Positions 11,471-36,284 are shown, numbered from the stretch's first letter. The stretch: DNA of 64,000 nt from Corythucha ciliata (GCA_038030265.1 CM075941.1:10354001-10418000), one strand, 5' to 3'. Numbers and translations are program-made. Notes: a model not told the origin generated them from the sequence alone.

Positions 11471-12759
11471 CACCTCGCATCAATACAATGGGACAAAGAG
11501 ACGTTCCGAGAGAAAGGAAGGGCTTAAATCACGAGAGAAACTTTGTGAGGGCCACCCTTAAAAATGCTGACGCGGAATTACTGACTAGAGAGTGGGTCTG
11601 CCTCAACTACACTACATAGTAACCCCCCCACCCCCCCGACGAATCCGGCGTTGACTCGTGACGTAATAACTATTATTTTCGGGCGCAAAACTTTGGGGGA
11701 ATCTCACTGGAAGACTGGTCGAGACGAATTCCAAGGGAAAAAAAAGTAATCTGACAAGACGAAAAACCAACAATAAATGCACCTAAAACCTGTAATATGC
11801 ATTTATAGTATGACAAATAAATTTAAATTCTGTTGGTCCCAGTGACTTGAAAATACCACCAAACGGCTTCTTTGTACGAGTAAAATATGCAAACATACTC
11901 GAATCCGAGCCCTACTAATAACAGATGAGACACACTTGAAAGAAGCTGCAGCTATCTCGTCGTTTAGAAAACAGCGGCGCAAAAAGTATGCAATTGGTGG
12001 TGGTGAGGGGAACTTTACTCGTGCCCCTCTGCCTTATTTCATAAATACACTCACAAGAACGAATCTAACGTTTCGTCAAATCAAATTGGAACTAAATTAA
12101 AGGATTCTGGTCCGCAAACCCGCTTCAGCCTAAATTGGCATTTTCACGGATTACAACGTGTTTCTTTGGTGGTGAGGGGAAGGGGGGTAAATTTGAAGTT
12201 TCGCTGTCCCCTGTCGGGCGGTTCAAGTGCCAGAGTCGAAAATTTAATTTCGGGGGTTATACATTTAAAACCAGTCAGGTTTTGAGAGGCCTCGCGTCAC
12301 CACAGCAAAACAGTTGGTGGATTTCACTTTTATTTTATTTTATATTATTTTTATTTTAAAAAGCCGAATCTTGTTCGCTTAAAATATGCAACCCCCCCCC
12401 CCCTAAATCAATTCCAACTTGATTTTAAGCTAAACCTCAAGCCGAGGTGGTGAATCCTACCATAAGTGTCAGCTTTGAACTAAAGTTCACTGGCCTAAAA
12501 ATTACAGTTTTCACGACTTCGTGTGGTGTTCTGAGGTGACAGTCAGTTTCAGTGTTTAAAGAGTAAAATGAACTAAGCAAATTAATTAATTGATCGGGCA
12601 AAATTAACGATTACGAGAAGAATGATAAAACATTCTGATTCTGCGTCCAAGTTGACATTTTCCTCGCCGAGTTTAACGGTCAACCTGTCTTGAGGTGGTT
12701 ACGTGACTGCCTGGTTTTGTGGACCGATCAACCCGGTTTATTCCAGCTGTCAGGAAACA
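11471..12759. other. Non-genic stretch with homopolymer runs
   Basis: No exon, RNA gene or structured repeat could be supported. C runs occur near 11,620 and 12,390 and a T-rich run near 12,330. Confidence 0.4.
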
Positions 12760-13400
12760 CTTGAGGGGGGGGGGGTGCCTGGGCACAACTACAATGTTGA
12801 TGACATTTTGGGATGTTGTCCTGGGATGCATAAGAATGTAAACTTCGAGGGGGGGGGGTCGGACATGCTTCGGTTTTTTGACTGTAACTCGAAATCTGCC
12901 CGGTTAAAACGTTGAAGGGCGTTAAGGTGCGTTTACACTGAAGTGTCCCGCGGCACTTATGTCTCGACATATGTACATGTAAAGTGTCAGGTATAAATAT
13001 CTTGACTACAAATTCTGATAAAAATGTCTCGAAGTTTGTGTTTACACCAAGGAAATTTGTGTCTGACACTAAATTTAAAGCAATAAGTATCGCGGGACAC
13101 TTTAAACGCACCTTTACATTTCCTTCAGAATCCACTGTTTTAACATTTTTTTTTTGGCCTAGCAGGTACGAAATATTGCTCCCCCTCCCCTCCGGGACAC
13201 AATTCCAAAGTTGATGAAATTTTTGAAAGTTCTTCTGGAATGAAAATTTAAAGTTCGGAGGGAGGGGGGGTTTCGGACATGTTTCGGTTTTTCGCCTTTA
13301 ACTTGAAATCTTCTCGGTAAAACGTTGAAGAGCGTTACATTTCCTTAGGAATCCATTGTTTTTAACACATTTTTTGGACCAGTAACACAGTTTTTGCATC
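12760..13400. repeat. Degenerate ~400-bp tandem duplication interrupted by a MITE
   Basis: Block 12,760-12,924 plus 13,114-13,160 aligns by eye to 13,190-13,390: shared GTTGATGA, TCGGACATG(C/T)TTCGGTTTTT, AAAACGTTGAAG(G/A)GCGTTACATTTCCTT and TTTTAACA. The second block preserves the uninterrupted target site of the MITE that split the first. A weaker third echo lies at 13,500-13,545. Confidence 0.7.
12925..13113. mobile_element. AGGTGCGTTTACACT-family MITE, copy 2, TTA target duplication
   Basis: This 189-bp element has ends AGGTGCGTTTACACTGAAGTG and CACTTTAAACGCACCT and is flanked by TTA at 12,922-12,924 and 13,114-13,116. The empty site (GCGTTACATTTCC) exists at ~13,334 in the neighbouring duplicate. 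Its interior is largely the reverse complement of parts of copy 1. TSD and ends suggest a PIF/Harbinger-type non-autonomous element. Confidence 0.85.
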
Positions 13401-14229
13401 AGAATAGCAGAATATCCACCCCTCCTATTCAGAGATGCATAACGATATTGTACGTACGCGAGTTTTATGCCTGTGGAAAGAAATTTCGAAGGATTTGTTC
13501 GGATTCATTTCCGTTTTTTTTCTGTAACTCGAAACCCCATCCGTTCCCACCGGGGGGGGGGGGGGTTTACTGCCCCTGCACCTACATGGATTAATGGGTG
13601 GAGTGGCAAACATAAACCTTTCCCCACACACTCATCTTGACCGAATCTCTTTCGTCCGGGCCTTGAAATTTACAGAAATTAATGAGACTAACGTTAACGA
13701 AAAGAGAGGTAAATGAATAATTGGAGGACAAATCAACTTTCCTTTCATTTCGCTATACGGGGAAAATAATGCACGTCCTTATCTCTCAGGGAGAAAAATT
13801 AACGTAACAGACCCCATCATCAAACGATCACCACGAGTTTTTATGAGTGAATTTTATAAGGCACGGGTCACATGGGATTAAAGTGTCGTTTAGCCATAAC
13901 CTGAGCTCAAGAGCTTAATCGCCTAAACAGATTTTGGTGTTTTGTACGCAAAATCGTTCAAAACATTAACAACACTCAAACAGATATCGTCGACCCGGCC
14001 CTCAATAGTTTATTTAGTGCGACTTTTCAAAATCTCCAGCTGCCGTTATGCGTAATATTTATAGGGTTACCAATTCGAAATCAAGAAGTCCAAAAAAAGA
14101 AAAGTACCACGACCCATATTTGCATTTTTTAAATGAAATTGATTAAATCTGCCGGGACAAAAAGGGAAAAAGCGGGACACTTTACTTAAGATGATACTCC
14201 TTGAGACATCCTAATGTCGTCGTGTAGGG

Positions 14230-14825
14230 CACTCGCGAAGGACTTGCTTGAGCTCGAACAATTCCACCCACAAGAAGCTGTAGTCACAAACTGCTCCAAC
14301 CTCAAAATCATTAACCACAAAATTTCCCCAACCCCTAAAAGCTCTAAAAATACCTTGAAACTTGAAAAAATTGAACTGAAAAAAGCCAAAAACCAACCAC
14401 AGAACTATAAAAACCTCCAAACACAAAGAAGCCCTGACTACAAAAAGGTCTAACCAAAAAGAGACACAAAATGTTGAACCCTTCAAACGATCTAATACCT
14501 AAAGCTGCAACCCGAAGAAGCAACAAAAAGTTCCAACTGTTATAAGATCTAACTTCAAAAGCTCTAACCACAGAAAGCAGCTATCCTAAAATGTCTAATA
14601 ACAAAATGCTCTAAGCACAAAAACCTCAAACCAAAAATGTACGTACTCTAACCATGAAAAGTTCTTACCACAAAAGTTTAGTTCAAAAAAAGGTCGAATC
14701 AAAAAAATCTCTAACCACAAAACGCCATGACTACAAAAAGTTCAAACGTCGGAAGCTGCAATCTCAAAATGATTTAACCACAAAACGTTCCAACAACAGA
14801 AAGCTCTAACCCTTTTGCAGGCTTA
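14230..14825. repeat. Degenerate ~16-17-bp minisatellite (CTCTAACCACAAAAAG-like)
   Basis: About 30 imperfect units built on CTCTAACCACAAAAAG follow one another. A short related block lies at 20,740-20,830 and its complement near 20,670-20,690. No coding frame or RNA gene is supported in it. Confidence 0.7.
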
Positions 14826-14831
14826 TTCGCG

Positions 14832-16389
14832 ACCGGAAAATATTTCGATTTTACGAAATAAACGTTGGTAAAAAACAATTTCCCACGAAGATACGGGGGG
14901 ATTTTGTATTTTTTGAAAATTTTGACAATGTTTCCGGGAAAAGTTCAATTTCTGGACTTTTACTTGTCCAAAATGCATTCATGACCAAATTTTCGGAAAC
15001 CTCATGAAAATTCCCATTGGATGCAACCATTTTCATTCGACATAATTTACAGTTATTGACAGTCGGCAATCTAAGCGGGAGGTAATTATCCGGTATTACA
15101 AGCTGCCCCCTAAATGCTTAATGATTTCACCCCTTTTGTTTTTGGCTAGGAAACTCCAATTTCACCAAACGTTGCCCCATTCAATAAGCTTCGAATTTAT
15201 GTACTACAATTTGTGGATTGCTGCATTAGAACTAGAGTTTATTCACTCTTATTACAAAAAATCATGCATTCGTGACTGACAGTTCACACTTCCCAGTTCT
15301 TCGCTTTCGAAGTTTCAGACAGCCAAACGCGGTCGCAATGTATTTTTTGAGTATTTAAGTCACAGAGAAAAGAACCTTCTGAACTAAAAAGACCGATGCA
15401 CTTCTTTTCTGTCGGTGCTCTCTGGACCTTCCATGTTCAATTTTGTTAATTTTATCTATTGCTCAACAAAAAAGGTCCTTTACTCTTTCTACGGGCAAAC
15501 TGACACGCACATGATGCCAGAGCTTTTGGAAATTGTACACGTGCATCCACCTCTTTGCCTCTAATTTCAGTTCACGCGTTGAAACACACTTCGGTGTGCC
15601 AACTTTCGATTTGAAAATGCTTCGTGGTACAGACGCCTCACAGGAGTACAATTCCCAAAAGCTTTGGCGTAATTTACACCATGTGCATGTCAGCTTGCTC
15701 GTAAAAAGAGTAAAGGACCATTTTTGTTGAGCAATAGATAAAATCAAACAAAAAGTCTCACTAAATTAACAAAATTGAACATGGAAGGTCCAGAGAGCAC
15801 CGACAGAAACAAAGTTCATCAATCTTTTTAGTCCAGCAGGTTTTTTTCTCTTTTGTCTGTGACTTAAATACACAAAAAAGACATTGCGATCGCGTTTGGC
15901 CGGCTGAAACTTCTCAAGTTAAGAATTGGGAAGTGTGAACTGTCAGTCACGTATGCATGGTTTTTAGAATTAACTCTAATTCTAATGCAGCAATCTACAA
16001 ATTGTAATGCATACATTTCAAGCTTATTGAATGAAGCAACTTTTGGTGAAATTGGAGTTTCCTAGCCAAAAACAAGAGGGATAAAATGATGGGGTAAGCG
16101 TTCAGGGGGCAGCTTGTAATACCGGATAATAGCCTACCGCTTAGATTGCCGACTGCCAGTCTCACAGTCAATTATGTCGAATGAAAATGGTTGCATCCAA
16201 TGGGAATTTACATGAGGTTTCCGAAAATGTGGTCATAAATGCATTTTGGACAAGTAAAAGTCCAGAAATTGAACTTTTCCCGAAAATATCGTCAACATTT
16301 TCAAAAACACAAAATCGCCCGTATCTTCGTCGGAAATTGTTTTTTTAGCAACGTTTATTTCGTCAAGTCGTAATATTTTCAGGTCAGGA
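14832..16389. mobile_element. Giant fold-back element F2 (~1.56 kb)
   Basis: Two ~0.7-kb arms are reverse complements centred near 15,610, e.g. CAAGCTGCCCCCT (15,100) / AGGGGGCAGCTTG (16,107), GGATGCAACCATTTTCATTC (15,018) / GAATGAAAATGGTTGCATCC (16,181), and AAAGGTCCTTTACTC / GAGTAAAGGACC flanking a ~100-bp loop. Arms are ~90% alike by eye with indels. No transposase-like frame was seen. Confidence 0.82.
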
Positions 16390-16892
16390 ATAAGCATGCA
16401 AAAGGATGCTGTAAAGTTCTGAAACACCCTGAATGTAAAATTATTCAGTTTAAACAAACACGCACAGGTAGCACGAGAAGATTTTGGCTAATCAGACATA
16501 AACGAACAAAGTTTTGTCCATTTTTTTGACGCTAAACAAACGATTCTGTTCATCGACCAGATTGTATTAAATTGACCCGACACGTACAGTTTTAAAAAAG
16601 TATCAGAAAGGTGAAAAATAAAAAAATCTCGGCAGCTCAAACGAATAGGACGATTTTCATTACTTATTCTCATTTGATGTATCAGACCAGGGTCACACGC
16701 ATCTTTATTCCAATAAAACATAATACGTTCAATGTCAATTTTTTAGAAATGTAGAGCAGAATCCGGGACAAATTGCATCCCGGGATGACCTTGCCCGGGA
16801 CAAAATTAGCCAAACCGGGACGAATAGAAACTCTGAATATTTCAGTTCGAGGATACTCAGTGGTGTTCATCCCTTCTCAGTACCACAATTAT
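16390..16892. other. Non-genic stretch right of fold-back F2
   Basis: AT-rich sequence with some CCCGGGACAAA-type short repeats near 16,760-16,820. No supported gene. Confidence 0.4.
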
Positions 16893-18136
16893 TCAGGAAG
16901 CACTTAGTTGCCACGCGCGGGAAGAAATATACAAGGTTAAAAAAATATAAGTGAGGGGGGGGGGATTTGCCTCAAATCCCCCCCCCTCCAATTGACGGGT
17001 AAACGACACTGAGGGGGTAGTGACATCTTTAAAATGAAGGAATGTTGTTAAGGCTTCCAATATTTTTGTGTCCGTGAGTGGCATCAGTCTTGGTACGCTG
17101 GAGGCCACGTAAGCACCCACCTAAGCATATGCCCCCCTCTCAACACCCAAAACCTTCCAGGCGAGATTTACTTAGGGGTGACCACTTGTGCGTGCTCTCG
17201 GACTCGAGGTCCGCAATAACGGCCCACTGTCTGTCTGAATCGGTGGGGGTGTGAAACGCACTCCGTCACCCACTTAGTAAACGAGCCAACACCATAATCA
17301 ATTGAACTGTTGCTTCATCGAATCCATATTAGTGTAAACACTCTCTTTTCTTGGGTTTGTGGGGTGAACTTCCAAGGCACAAAGCCCGAATAATTTCTAA
17401 AGGAGGAGGGGGGCTGGCAAATTGCGGGGGCCTTAAGCAACCGACTGTTGGGTAAAATTTCGCGGTTAAAGGACCCACTAAGTTACTCTTTACGATAATT
17501 ACCAGACATTTCAAATTTTGAGTTAGTAGTTAGTTCTTGGGCACCTGGATTCTCCATTTCTGGCTATGGACGGGTACCACCACATCCCTCGTAAGAGATG
17601 TACATATTTAGGATCTCGGAAGCATATTGTCGAGTAGTCCCCATTTATAAGGCAATAAATAAACGTTCAGCCTTCGCTTGAATGATTTTTAACTCGTTTT
17701 GAAATCAACCCCCACCCCACCCGACAAGAGCCTTTAGGCCCACTCAGCAACGATCGCTGAGGCGTATCTCGTAAATTGGCGATAAAGGGGGGGGGGTTAA
17801 GGACGGAAAATTTGAAAGACGAAAATAAAATAATGAAACTCACCAAAAACGCATTGCCAGAGAATACGCTCAAAAGCTCAGTGTTAAAACACCGAATATT
17901 AGAATCGTAAACGGGAGAGACAGCTCTACTACGTGTCTGCAACATGAAAACACGCGTTTCATAATTTTTTTCACGTTCCGGGGGACTGTAATCGACGACT
18001 GTCACATTTTCATTTTGCTCGGGCGCCAGGGTTTTATTCTTACAGAAATTGTACAGATCATCAGAATGAATCCTGGAAAATCAATTAAAAAAACGATTTA
18101 CATTAAATTAAAAATGTACCTCGGTTGAAACGTCAT
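16893..18136 (-). CDS. Candidate small multi-exon gene of unknown function
   Basis: I do not recognise this protein. A phase-consistent chain can be drawn: ATG exon 18120-18136 (MTFQPR), a 47-nt intron, exon 17844-18072 (76 codons, hydrophilic, rich in D/E/N, including VVDYSPPEREKNYETR and ending FSGNAFL) with a good GTGAGT donor, then an exon opening at 17120 (VGAYVASSVPRLMPLTDT..) whose 3' limit is unclear. The open frame runs to 16,893 but passes through a low-complexity G run. The middle exon is the strongest part. It could also be a relic or chance frames. It lies 0.6 kb downstream of the FAM76 stop on the same strand. Confidence 0.3.
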
Positions 18137-18770
18137 AAATTACATCTAAAAATCCAGTCAATGTTTAAACATTGGGAACACAAATCTAAGAAGGCCGGGG
18201 AACGATAATAAGTCGAAACAAAATACATTCATACAAGCCACAGCCTGAGAAAAAAACTTACAACTACATAAATAAAAAAATATATTATTTACAAGAAGTT
18301 GAGAGCTCTTATCAAAGTAAAAACTCACGCAAGTAATTTTGAGCTCAATGATGCAAAAAATGGGGTTCAATTTCATGCAAAATTGAAGATCTGAAGTTAA
18401 TTACCCCCCACCCACTGACTATGTTGTAAATCAAACAAGAAGTGGTAGGAGAAAACGGTCAGGGTCCTGGCGTCCATGGAATGAAAATTTATAGTGAACG
18501 TCGCCACTAGCAGCACAGATTGCACTTATTCTTTTCTTTTTCATCTTTAGTAACAAAAATAAATCGTCTGAACGTGCGGAATTTTGGACAATATCTCGAG
18601 AAAATCCGGACTGTCAATAATTCAACACCCTGACAAAAAAATCGCGGTTTTTGTTCGGTTAATTTTATAACGAAAACAAAACGAAATTGTATAATTAACT
18701 AGGGACTTGTTCCAAATTTAGGGAAACAATGTACAATGTTAAAAAGCAATACCTAGGGAAACTGATTTTT
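18137..18770. other. Intergenic, likely includes FAM76 3' untranslated region
   Basis: AT-rich sequence with no supported exon or repeat. The part adjacent to 18,770 should be the 3' UTR of the leftward-transcribed FAM76 gene. Confidence 0.4.
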
Positions 18771-30735
<11,965 letters not shown>

Positions 30736-31343
30736 AATATCGCTCACGATTTTAGTTCGAATGGATGGCGGGGGAGGAACTTTTTAAAGGTGAAACTTCT
30801 CTCAAGTCCAAGTCACTACCCGTTTTCACGATCACTATCACAGACAATGGCACAGGTGCAGCTCTACACGGAATTTAAAGCGTAAAAATTGACGTTTTCA
30901 AGCTTCAATGATAAAACTTTTATGGGGTAAAAAAAAAAATCAGAACCCAACTGAATGAGAGAAAGGTGAGAGACTATCGCATCGTACTACAACCTGCCAC
31001 GGGAACGGCTTTTCACCCCCAGCAGATCAGCCAACTGCGCAACTGCTGAAAAACGCTCTGATGGCGGTCCAACGGAACTAGAAAAAGCGGTAGAATATCC
31101 ACAGAATCGAAAAAACGGTCGTTTTTAGGTTTTTAAAAATGTATTCATTTCAAATATTAGTTTATATTAATAGTGAAATTAAATAATAATAATAATCAAT
31201 GAAACTCAATATTAGAAGGGAATATTCCGCACCGAGAGAGATTGCTCTCCGAACTAAAACACAATCTGCGGGTGGACCCCCCCCCCCACAACCAAAGCAT
31301 CAAAGCAGAATTTGTGCAAATCAAAAAAAACTCTACCTATAGT
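30736..31343. other. Region upstream of FAM76 exon 1
   Basis: Probable promoter/5' UTR of the leftward FAM76 gene. AT-rich with a C run near 31,280. No other feature supported. Confidence 0.4.
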
Positions 31344-31527
31344 CAGTGGCGTAGGTAGGAATTTGTCCTGGTGAGGGGGTCAGATTGAAATCTCGTAAGG
31401 GCGAGGGGAGGTGGGTAATTTCACATTTCAGTCAACATTCCACCCAGCCAGCACACTCTTGAATCTGGGACATCTTGCTGGGCTCAATCTCTCAGTTAGG
31501 GGCGATTTTTGGACTCTACCCGCAAAT

Positions 31528-31965
31528 GGGGAACTTGCACATTTTTCAGAAGTTGGTGTTTCTTAAAGAGGGCTCTTCCACAAGCCTATTGCTCACATTA
31601 AACTCTGAAATCAATCAAGAATGCTTTTTTAGCGAATTTTTAAAAATTTTGAGTGGGAGTTCGATTACGTCAAAACTTTATTGAAATGGATGATGTGGGG
31701 AAGAGGGGGTTAGACGCGTTTACTGGAGGGAAATTTTTCATGTTATTTGTAAACAAACAATTTTAGAGTTCCCTCAAATGCTTCACAAGTAAGGATTTAC
31801 GTCATTTCCTCTCGTACCATCCATCCCCTCCTGAATAACTTTGAACCTTTTTTACAAATCTTAAAACGCACCAATCGGGTTGCAACTTCCGTTGTTATCC
31901 TTCAGTTCACGGGTCAAATCACCGGTATGCTTTTCTTCCCAATCTGAGATTCGTGCAAGTTCCCC
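31528..31965. mobile_element. Element A, copy 2, inserted in hAT-A copy 1
   Basis: Ends GGGGAACTTGCA and TGCAAGTTCCCC; AT at both flanks. The empty site CCCGCAAATTAGCGCTTTT is present in hAT-A copy 2 (~49,525), which defines the insertion and a 2-bp AT duplication exactly. No element B inside, unlike copy 1. Confidence 0.88.
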
Positions 31966-31989
31966 ATTAGCGCTTTTTTGGCCGAGTGT

Positions 31990-33720
31990 ATCGTTCATAT
32001 CAATTTCAGCCGCAGATTAGCGGTTTTGCCCCACCCCCTCACATAGCCATGAACTTGCGCATTTTCTCAACTTTAGCAGCAAAGTATTGTTTTTATACCG
32101 TGAGCGATGTTTATAATTATCCACGAGTTTTGGCGTTTTCCTCGATTTTAGCAGCATATTACCGATTTTTAAAATTTTTTTTACTTGGGGGTTAGCACTT
32201 TTCTCAGTTCTAGCTGGAAATTAACATTTTTCTTAAGTGTTTTCCTCAATATTAGCCGCAAAATAGGGGGACTTTTCACGAATTAGGATCGTTTTGGTTC
32301 ACCATACGCAATACATGAGCGATTTTTCTCAGTTTACTCGCGAATTAGCGGTTTCTTCGCCTATTGCCATAAATTGGCGCTTTTTTTCAATTTCAGCCTG
32401 AAAAGTTGCCTTCAGAATCCGATAATTGGCGTATATTCAGTTTTTGGTGCAAATTAGAATTTTTCTCAATTTCAACCACGAACTAGGGTTTTTTTTTAAT
32501 TGTAGCGTCGTAGCGTTTCAAACCTGTGAATAAGAGAATTTTCTCAATTTCAGTCACAAATTGGCGAGTGGCGCCATTTTAGCTGTAAATTGGCTATTTT
32601 TTCCATTTTTAGCCACGAATTAGCAATTTTCTCCATTTTTAAGCTTAAAATTAACCTTTCTCTTAATTTTTACCAGGCATATTATTTTGTTTTTTAAATA
32701 TTACCCTCAAATTAGCGGTTTTCCACGTTTTACCACCGCAATATCAAAACTATATAACTTTTATAGGTATAGATTATTGCTTCTTTTCAGTTCTAGCCGT
32801 GAATTAGCGTATTTTTCAGAATTATACTATAGCCATGCACGAGTTTGCCACTTTTCTGAATTTTAGCCACAAAAATGTCTTCAGAAAGTGCGAATTTAAA
32901 CCATAAATGTAAATTTTTTTCAAACCAACAAATTTTCATCTATCCATCCATTTCTGTCAAAAAATCATCATTTTTAAATTATAACACACTAAATTATGAC
33001 ACTTAATTTGAGAATTATTAGTGATGCATCTCAATTTTAGCAGCGAACTTTCGCTTTTTCTAAATTTTAGCAGCGTGGTAGCGTCTGCAACCCGTGCATT
33101 ACCTACCGAGTTTTGTCAATTTTTGCCAAGAATTGGTGTTTGACTCAATTTAAGCTGCAAATTAGCAATTTTTTTCTATTTTTAACTGAGAATTAGCACT
33201 TTTCCCCAATTTGAACTGAAAATTAACGTTTTTCTTAATTTTAGCTGCGCTAATTGGTGATTTTTTCAATTTTTGCCGCTAATTAGTGATTTTCTTCATT
33301 TTGTATTCGCGAATTAACGTTTTCCACAACTTTATATCTGCAAATTGCAAATTAGCGATTTTTCCCAATTTCATCTGTGAAATAGCGTTTTGTGCTAATT
33401 TTGCGGCCATTCAGCATCCTATTCCGTTTTTCATACGCGAATGGGCGATTTTACTCCATTTCAGTTGTGAATTTGCCATTTTTGTCCAATTTTAAGCTGA
33501 AAGCGTCTTATATTTGTCAATATTATAGCGCGTTTTCTTAACTTTAACCGCGGGGTTTGCCCAAGTACAACACTTTTGCATTGATTTCCACATTTTATTC
33601 AAAGAATAGCCTCCGTGTACCGCGAATCAGCGATTTTTTTCTTAATTTTAGTCTGGAAGTTGTATCGCGAGACCATCAGCGCTTTTTAGCAGCTATAGCC
33701 ACGAATATTACCGATTTTTG
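31990..33720. repeat. Degenerate ~30-bp satellite S1 inside hAT-A copy 1
   Basis: Dozens of imperfect units on the theme GCGAATTAGCGATTTTTCTC + AATTTTAGCC, unit length ~28-33 bp. The same unit recurs at 35,070-36,110, 36,715-37,015, 49,550-50,410, 51,075-51,420, 54,530-54,770 and 54,940-55,010. No long frames. Confidence 0.8.
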
Positions 33721-33836
33721 TCTGATAGAGGGTCCGGGGCGTACACTACTGCGTTGGGTCTGAAGTCTAAGGAAAAAGCTGGACGTACTCGGACCTTTTC
33801 GGGCTGCTTCAAGTCCAGAAAATCTGCTAAACCTAA

Positions 33837-34743
33837 AAAATGACCATTTTCCGACGAAAACCTCGCCAAAACGGTCCCTAAAGAAACTGACAAAATCACA
33901 CCAGACAATGGCTCTTCAATCAGAGAACTATAAAAGTCGATGAATAATTATTTTGGTGATCCCACAGTCGTCGAAAGAAACGTCGCTAGAAGAAAATAAA
34001 AAAAGGCAGGATCGGTCAATAAATTGAACAAATCCAATCAATCCTGCCTCCAAATAAAAAAAAAAAAAAAACAATTTACTTTCTCTTCAAAAATGGCCAC
34101 CCGATGTTCGTCAATTTCATGGTTGCTACAGATTTTCAAAATACAACCGTTAAAATACAGTCAATTTTAATTAATCAACTGGAACTATAAGCCAGGAACT
34201 CTCATTTTAACTATATAGAGCAGGAATTTCCGGTTTAAAAGGGTTTAAGCGGGGTAAAAACCCAAAAAATAGACTCGAAAACCATGTAATCACTGAGATA
34301 AACTGTCCGTGCAAACATAAAGTGCTTTTCATCCATGAAAAACTCTCACTTCATCTCTCCAATGTGCATGAGGTGTCAAATTTGGCCCTGAACTTTAAAT
34401 TGGGTTGGGAAAAGCTACAGTTTGCGACCAACTGCAACTACTTAATAGAATAGAATTAGTGTATTTTTTTAGCCAGCCCTCCCATAAGACGAGCTTATTG
34501 AGGCGAGAACTGTAAGTTGCATTTACGATACATGGACTAAAATTTATTATATGTACATATTATAATTTATACGCCTTTTACACTTTAATTAAGCCCATCG
34601 AACTGGCTACAACCCCTCACAAAAAACTGTTTTTCGCCAGAAAACTGGTGATTTTTTATAAAGTCCGGGAGCCCACAGCATGAAAAATCCGGGTCATTTG
34701 ATCGTGTCTGGCACCTACACAGGACGTTTTTTATGGTCTAGGA
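33837..34743. other. Non-genic stretch between two hAT-like elements
   Basis: AT-rich with an A run near 34,060. Contains GGCAGGATCGGTCAATAAATTG / CAATCCTGCC short inverted pieces (about 34,006-34,050). No supported gene. Confidence 0.4.
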
Positions 34744-36269
34744 CAGGGCCGGCCAACCTTTTTTGGTCGTGGGCCAAATACGTGGTTGTAACAACTCAGG
34801 CGGGTCACCCATCCTCGCTCCCCCCCCCCCTATCACCACCATCGCGAGCACAACACTTTGATCTTAGCAAAAGGCCGTGACGCTCAGAATAAAACGCACT
34901 TGGGGCCCTGTTTAATAACTTCAACAACCACAGTTATATATAATAAAGTTTTCCACTTGCTCGAAATGTGCCCTGGGGCAGCTCATTGCACTGTCGGCCT
35001 TACACATATGGCGTTGTAATCGTTCCCCCCCCTGTGAGCCACGTTTCAGTGTTTTTTTTTCCACACTTCATCACTTGTTCTCAATTTCATCGGTGAATTA
35101 TTAGCGACTTGTCTTCCGTGAATTAGAGATTTATCCCCATTTCAGCCGCGAATTAGCATTTTTCTTGCAATGAATTTGAGTTTTCCCTGATTTCAGCCGC
35201 TAATGAATGATTTTACCCGTGAATTAGCCCTATATTTTCTAATTTTAGCCATGAAGTTGCCTCCGGAAACCGCGACTTACCATTTACTCAATTTATTTCT
35301 CTGAATTAGCACATTTTCTCAATTTAACCACATAAATGGCAATTTTTATTTATTTTAGCCGTGAATAGGGTTCTACCTAATTTTAGCCTGCTAGCGATGC
35401 CGTGATTGAGAGTTCTGTTTCCCAATTTTATCCGCGAATTACCTCATTTTCCTCAGCGATTTTGTTGACATTCAGCCACGAAGCTACCTTCAAAACCCGC
35501 GAATTAGCGTTTATTGTCCCCACACGTAAACGTTTCAATTTTATCAGTGAATTAGATTCCTCCCCATTTAATGAGAATTAGCGATTTTCTCCACTTTGGC
35601 CGCTAAAAAGAGCGATTTCCCCCAATTTTATCCGTGAATTAGCACTCTTCTTGATTTCCCCCGCGAATTAGCGTTTTTTCACTTTGACGACGAATTAGCC
35701 CTTGTTTCAGATTGAGCCACGAACTTGCGTTCTGAATTAGCCGAGAATTTATGATTTTTCACTATTTTATCCGTGGTCTAGCGTGTTTGGTATTTTTAAA
35801 CGTGAATTTTTCCACACGTACACGTAAAGTTAACGTTCTACTTCTTGAATTATAGCTATGATGGATTTTTCTTTATTGCATCTAGCACTTTTTCTCTCTT
35901 CTGTCCATGAATGAGAGATTTTTCTCAATATTTTCAGTCGTGAATTAGCCATTTTCATCTCAATTTCTGCCCCAAATTAGCGTTACTTCCAATTTTGGTC
36001 TGGATTAAGTGATGGGCACGAATATTACCACTTCCCAAACTTTTATCCATTTACTTGACCCAAAAGAACAGCACATATGTGCGCATTCTCAATTTTAGCC
36101 GCCCACAAGGAGGCGCAAATTTCAACGTTTTTCATTTGCACAAAAAACTGAGGGGCGCCAAAATTCACCGTTAAAAATGATAATCTACCACTGCAGTCCA
36201 CGGGGCGGGCCATTGTGAAATGTTCAGCGGGCCACTTCTTGGCCCGAGGGCCTGGGTTGGCCACATCTG
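34744..36269. mobile_element. hAT-B element with 8-bp target duplication
   Basis: The ends CAGGGCCGGCCAACCTTTTT and GGGTTGGCCACATCTG form a hAT-type inverted repeat. Flanking octamers are gtctagga (34,736-34,743) and gactagga (36,270-36,277), an 8-bp duplication with one change. GGGCCACTTCTTGGCCCGAGG near the right end echoes the left GTGGGCCAAATACG. The interior from ~35,070 is satellite S1. Non-autonomous. Confidence 0.85.
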
Positions 36270-36284
36270 GACTAGGAGATGACA

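Larger units (their letters stand above)
31344..33836. mobile_element. hAT-A element, copy 1 (right end lost), containing element A
   Basis: Starts CAGTGGCGTAGGTAGGAATT like the complete copy at 49,338 and stays alignable to it until ~33,836 (GAAAATCTGCTAAACCTAA), where it diverges before the terminal repeat. Element A is inserted at 31,528-31,965. The body from ~31,990 is made of degenerate ~30-bp satellite. No transposase frame. Confidence 0.78.

Noticed and set aside
31990..33720. CRISPR-like array from regularly recurring ~30-bp repeats
   Set aside because: Units are degenerate and directly abutting, with no unique spacers of constant length, and the DNA is clearly eukaryotic.
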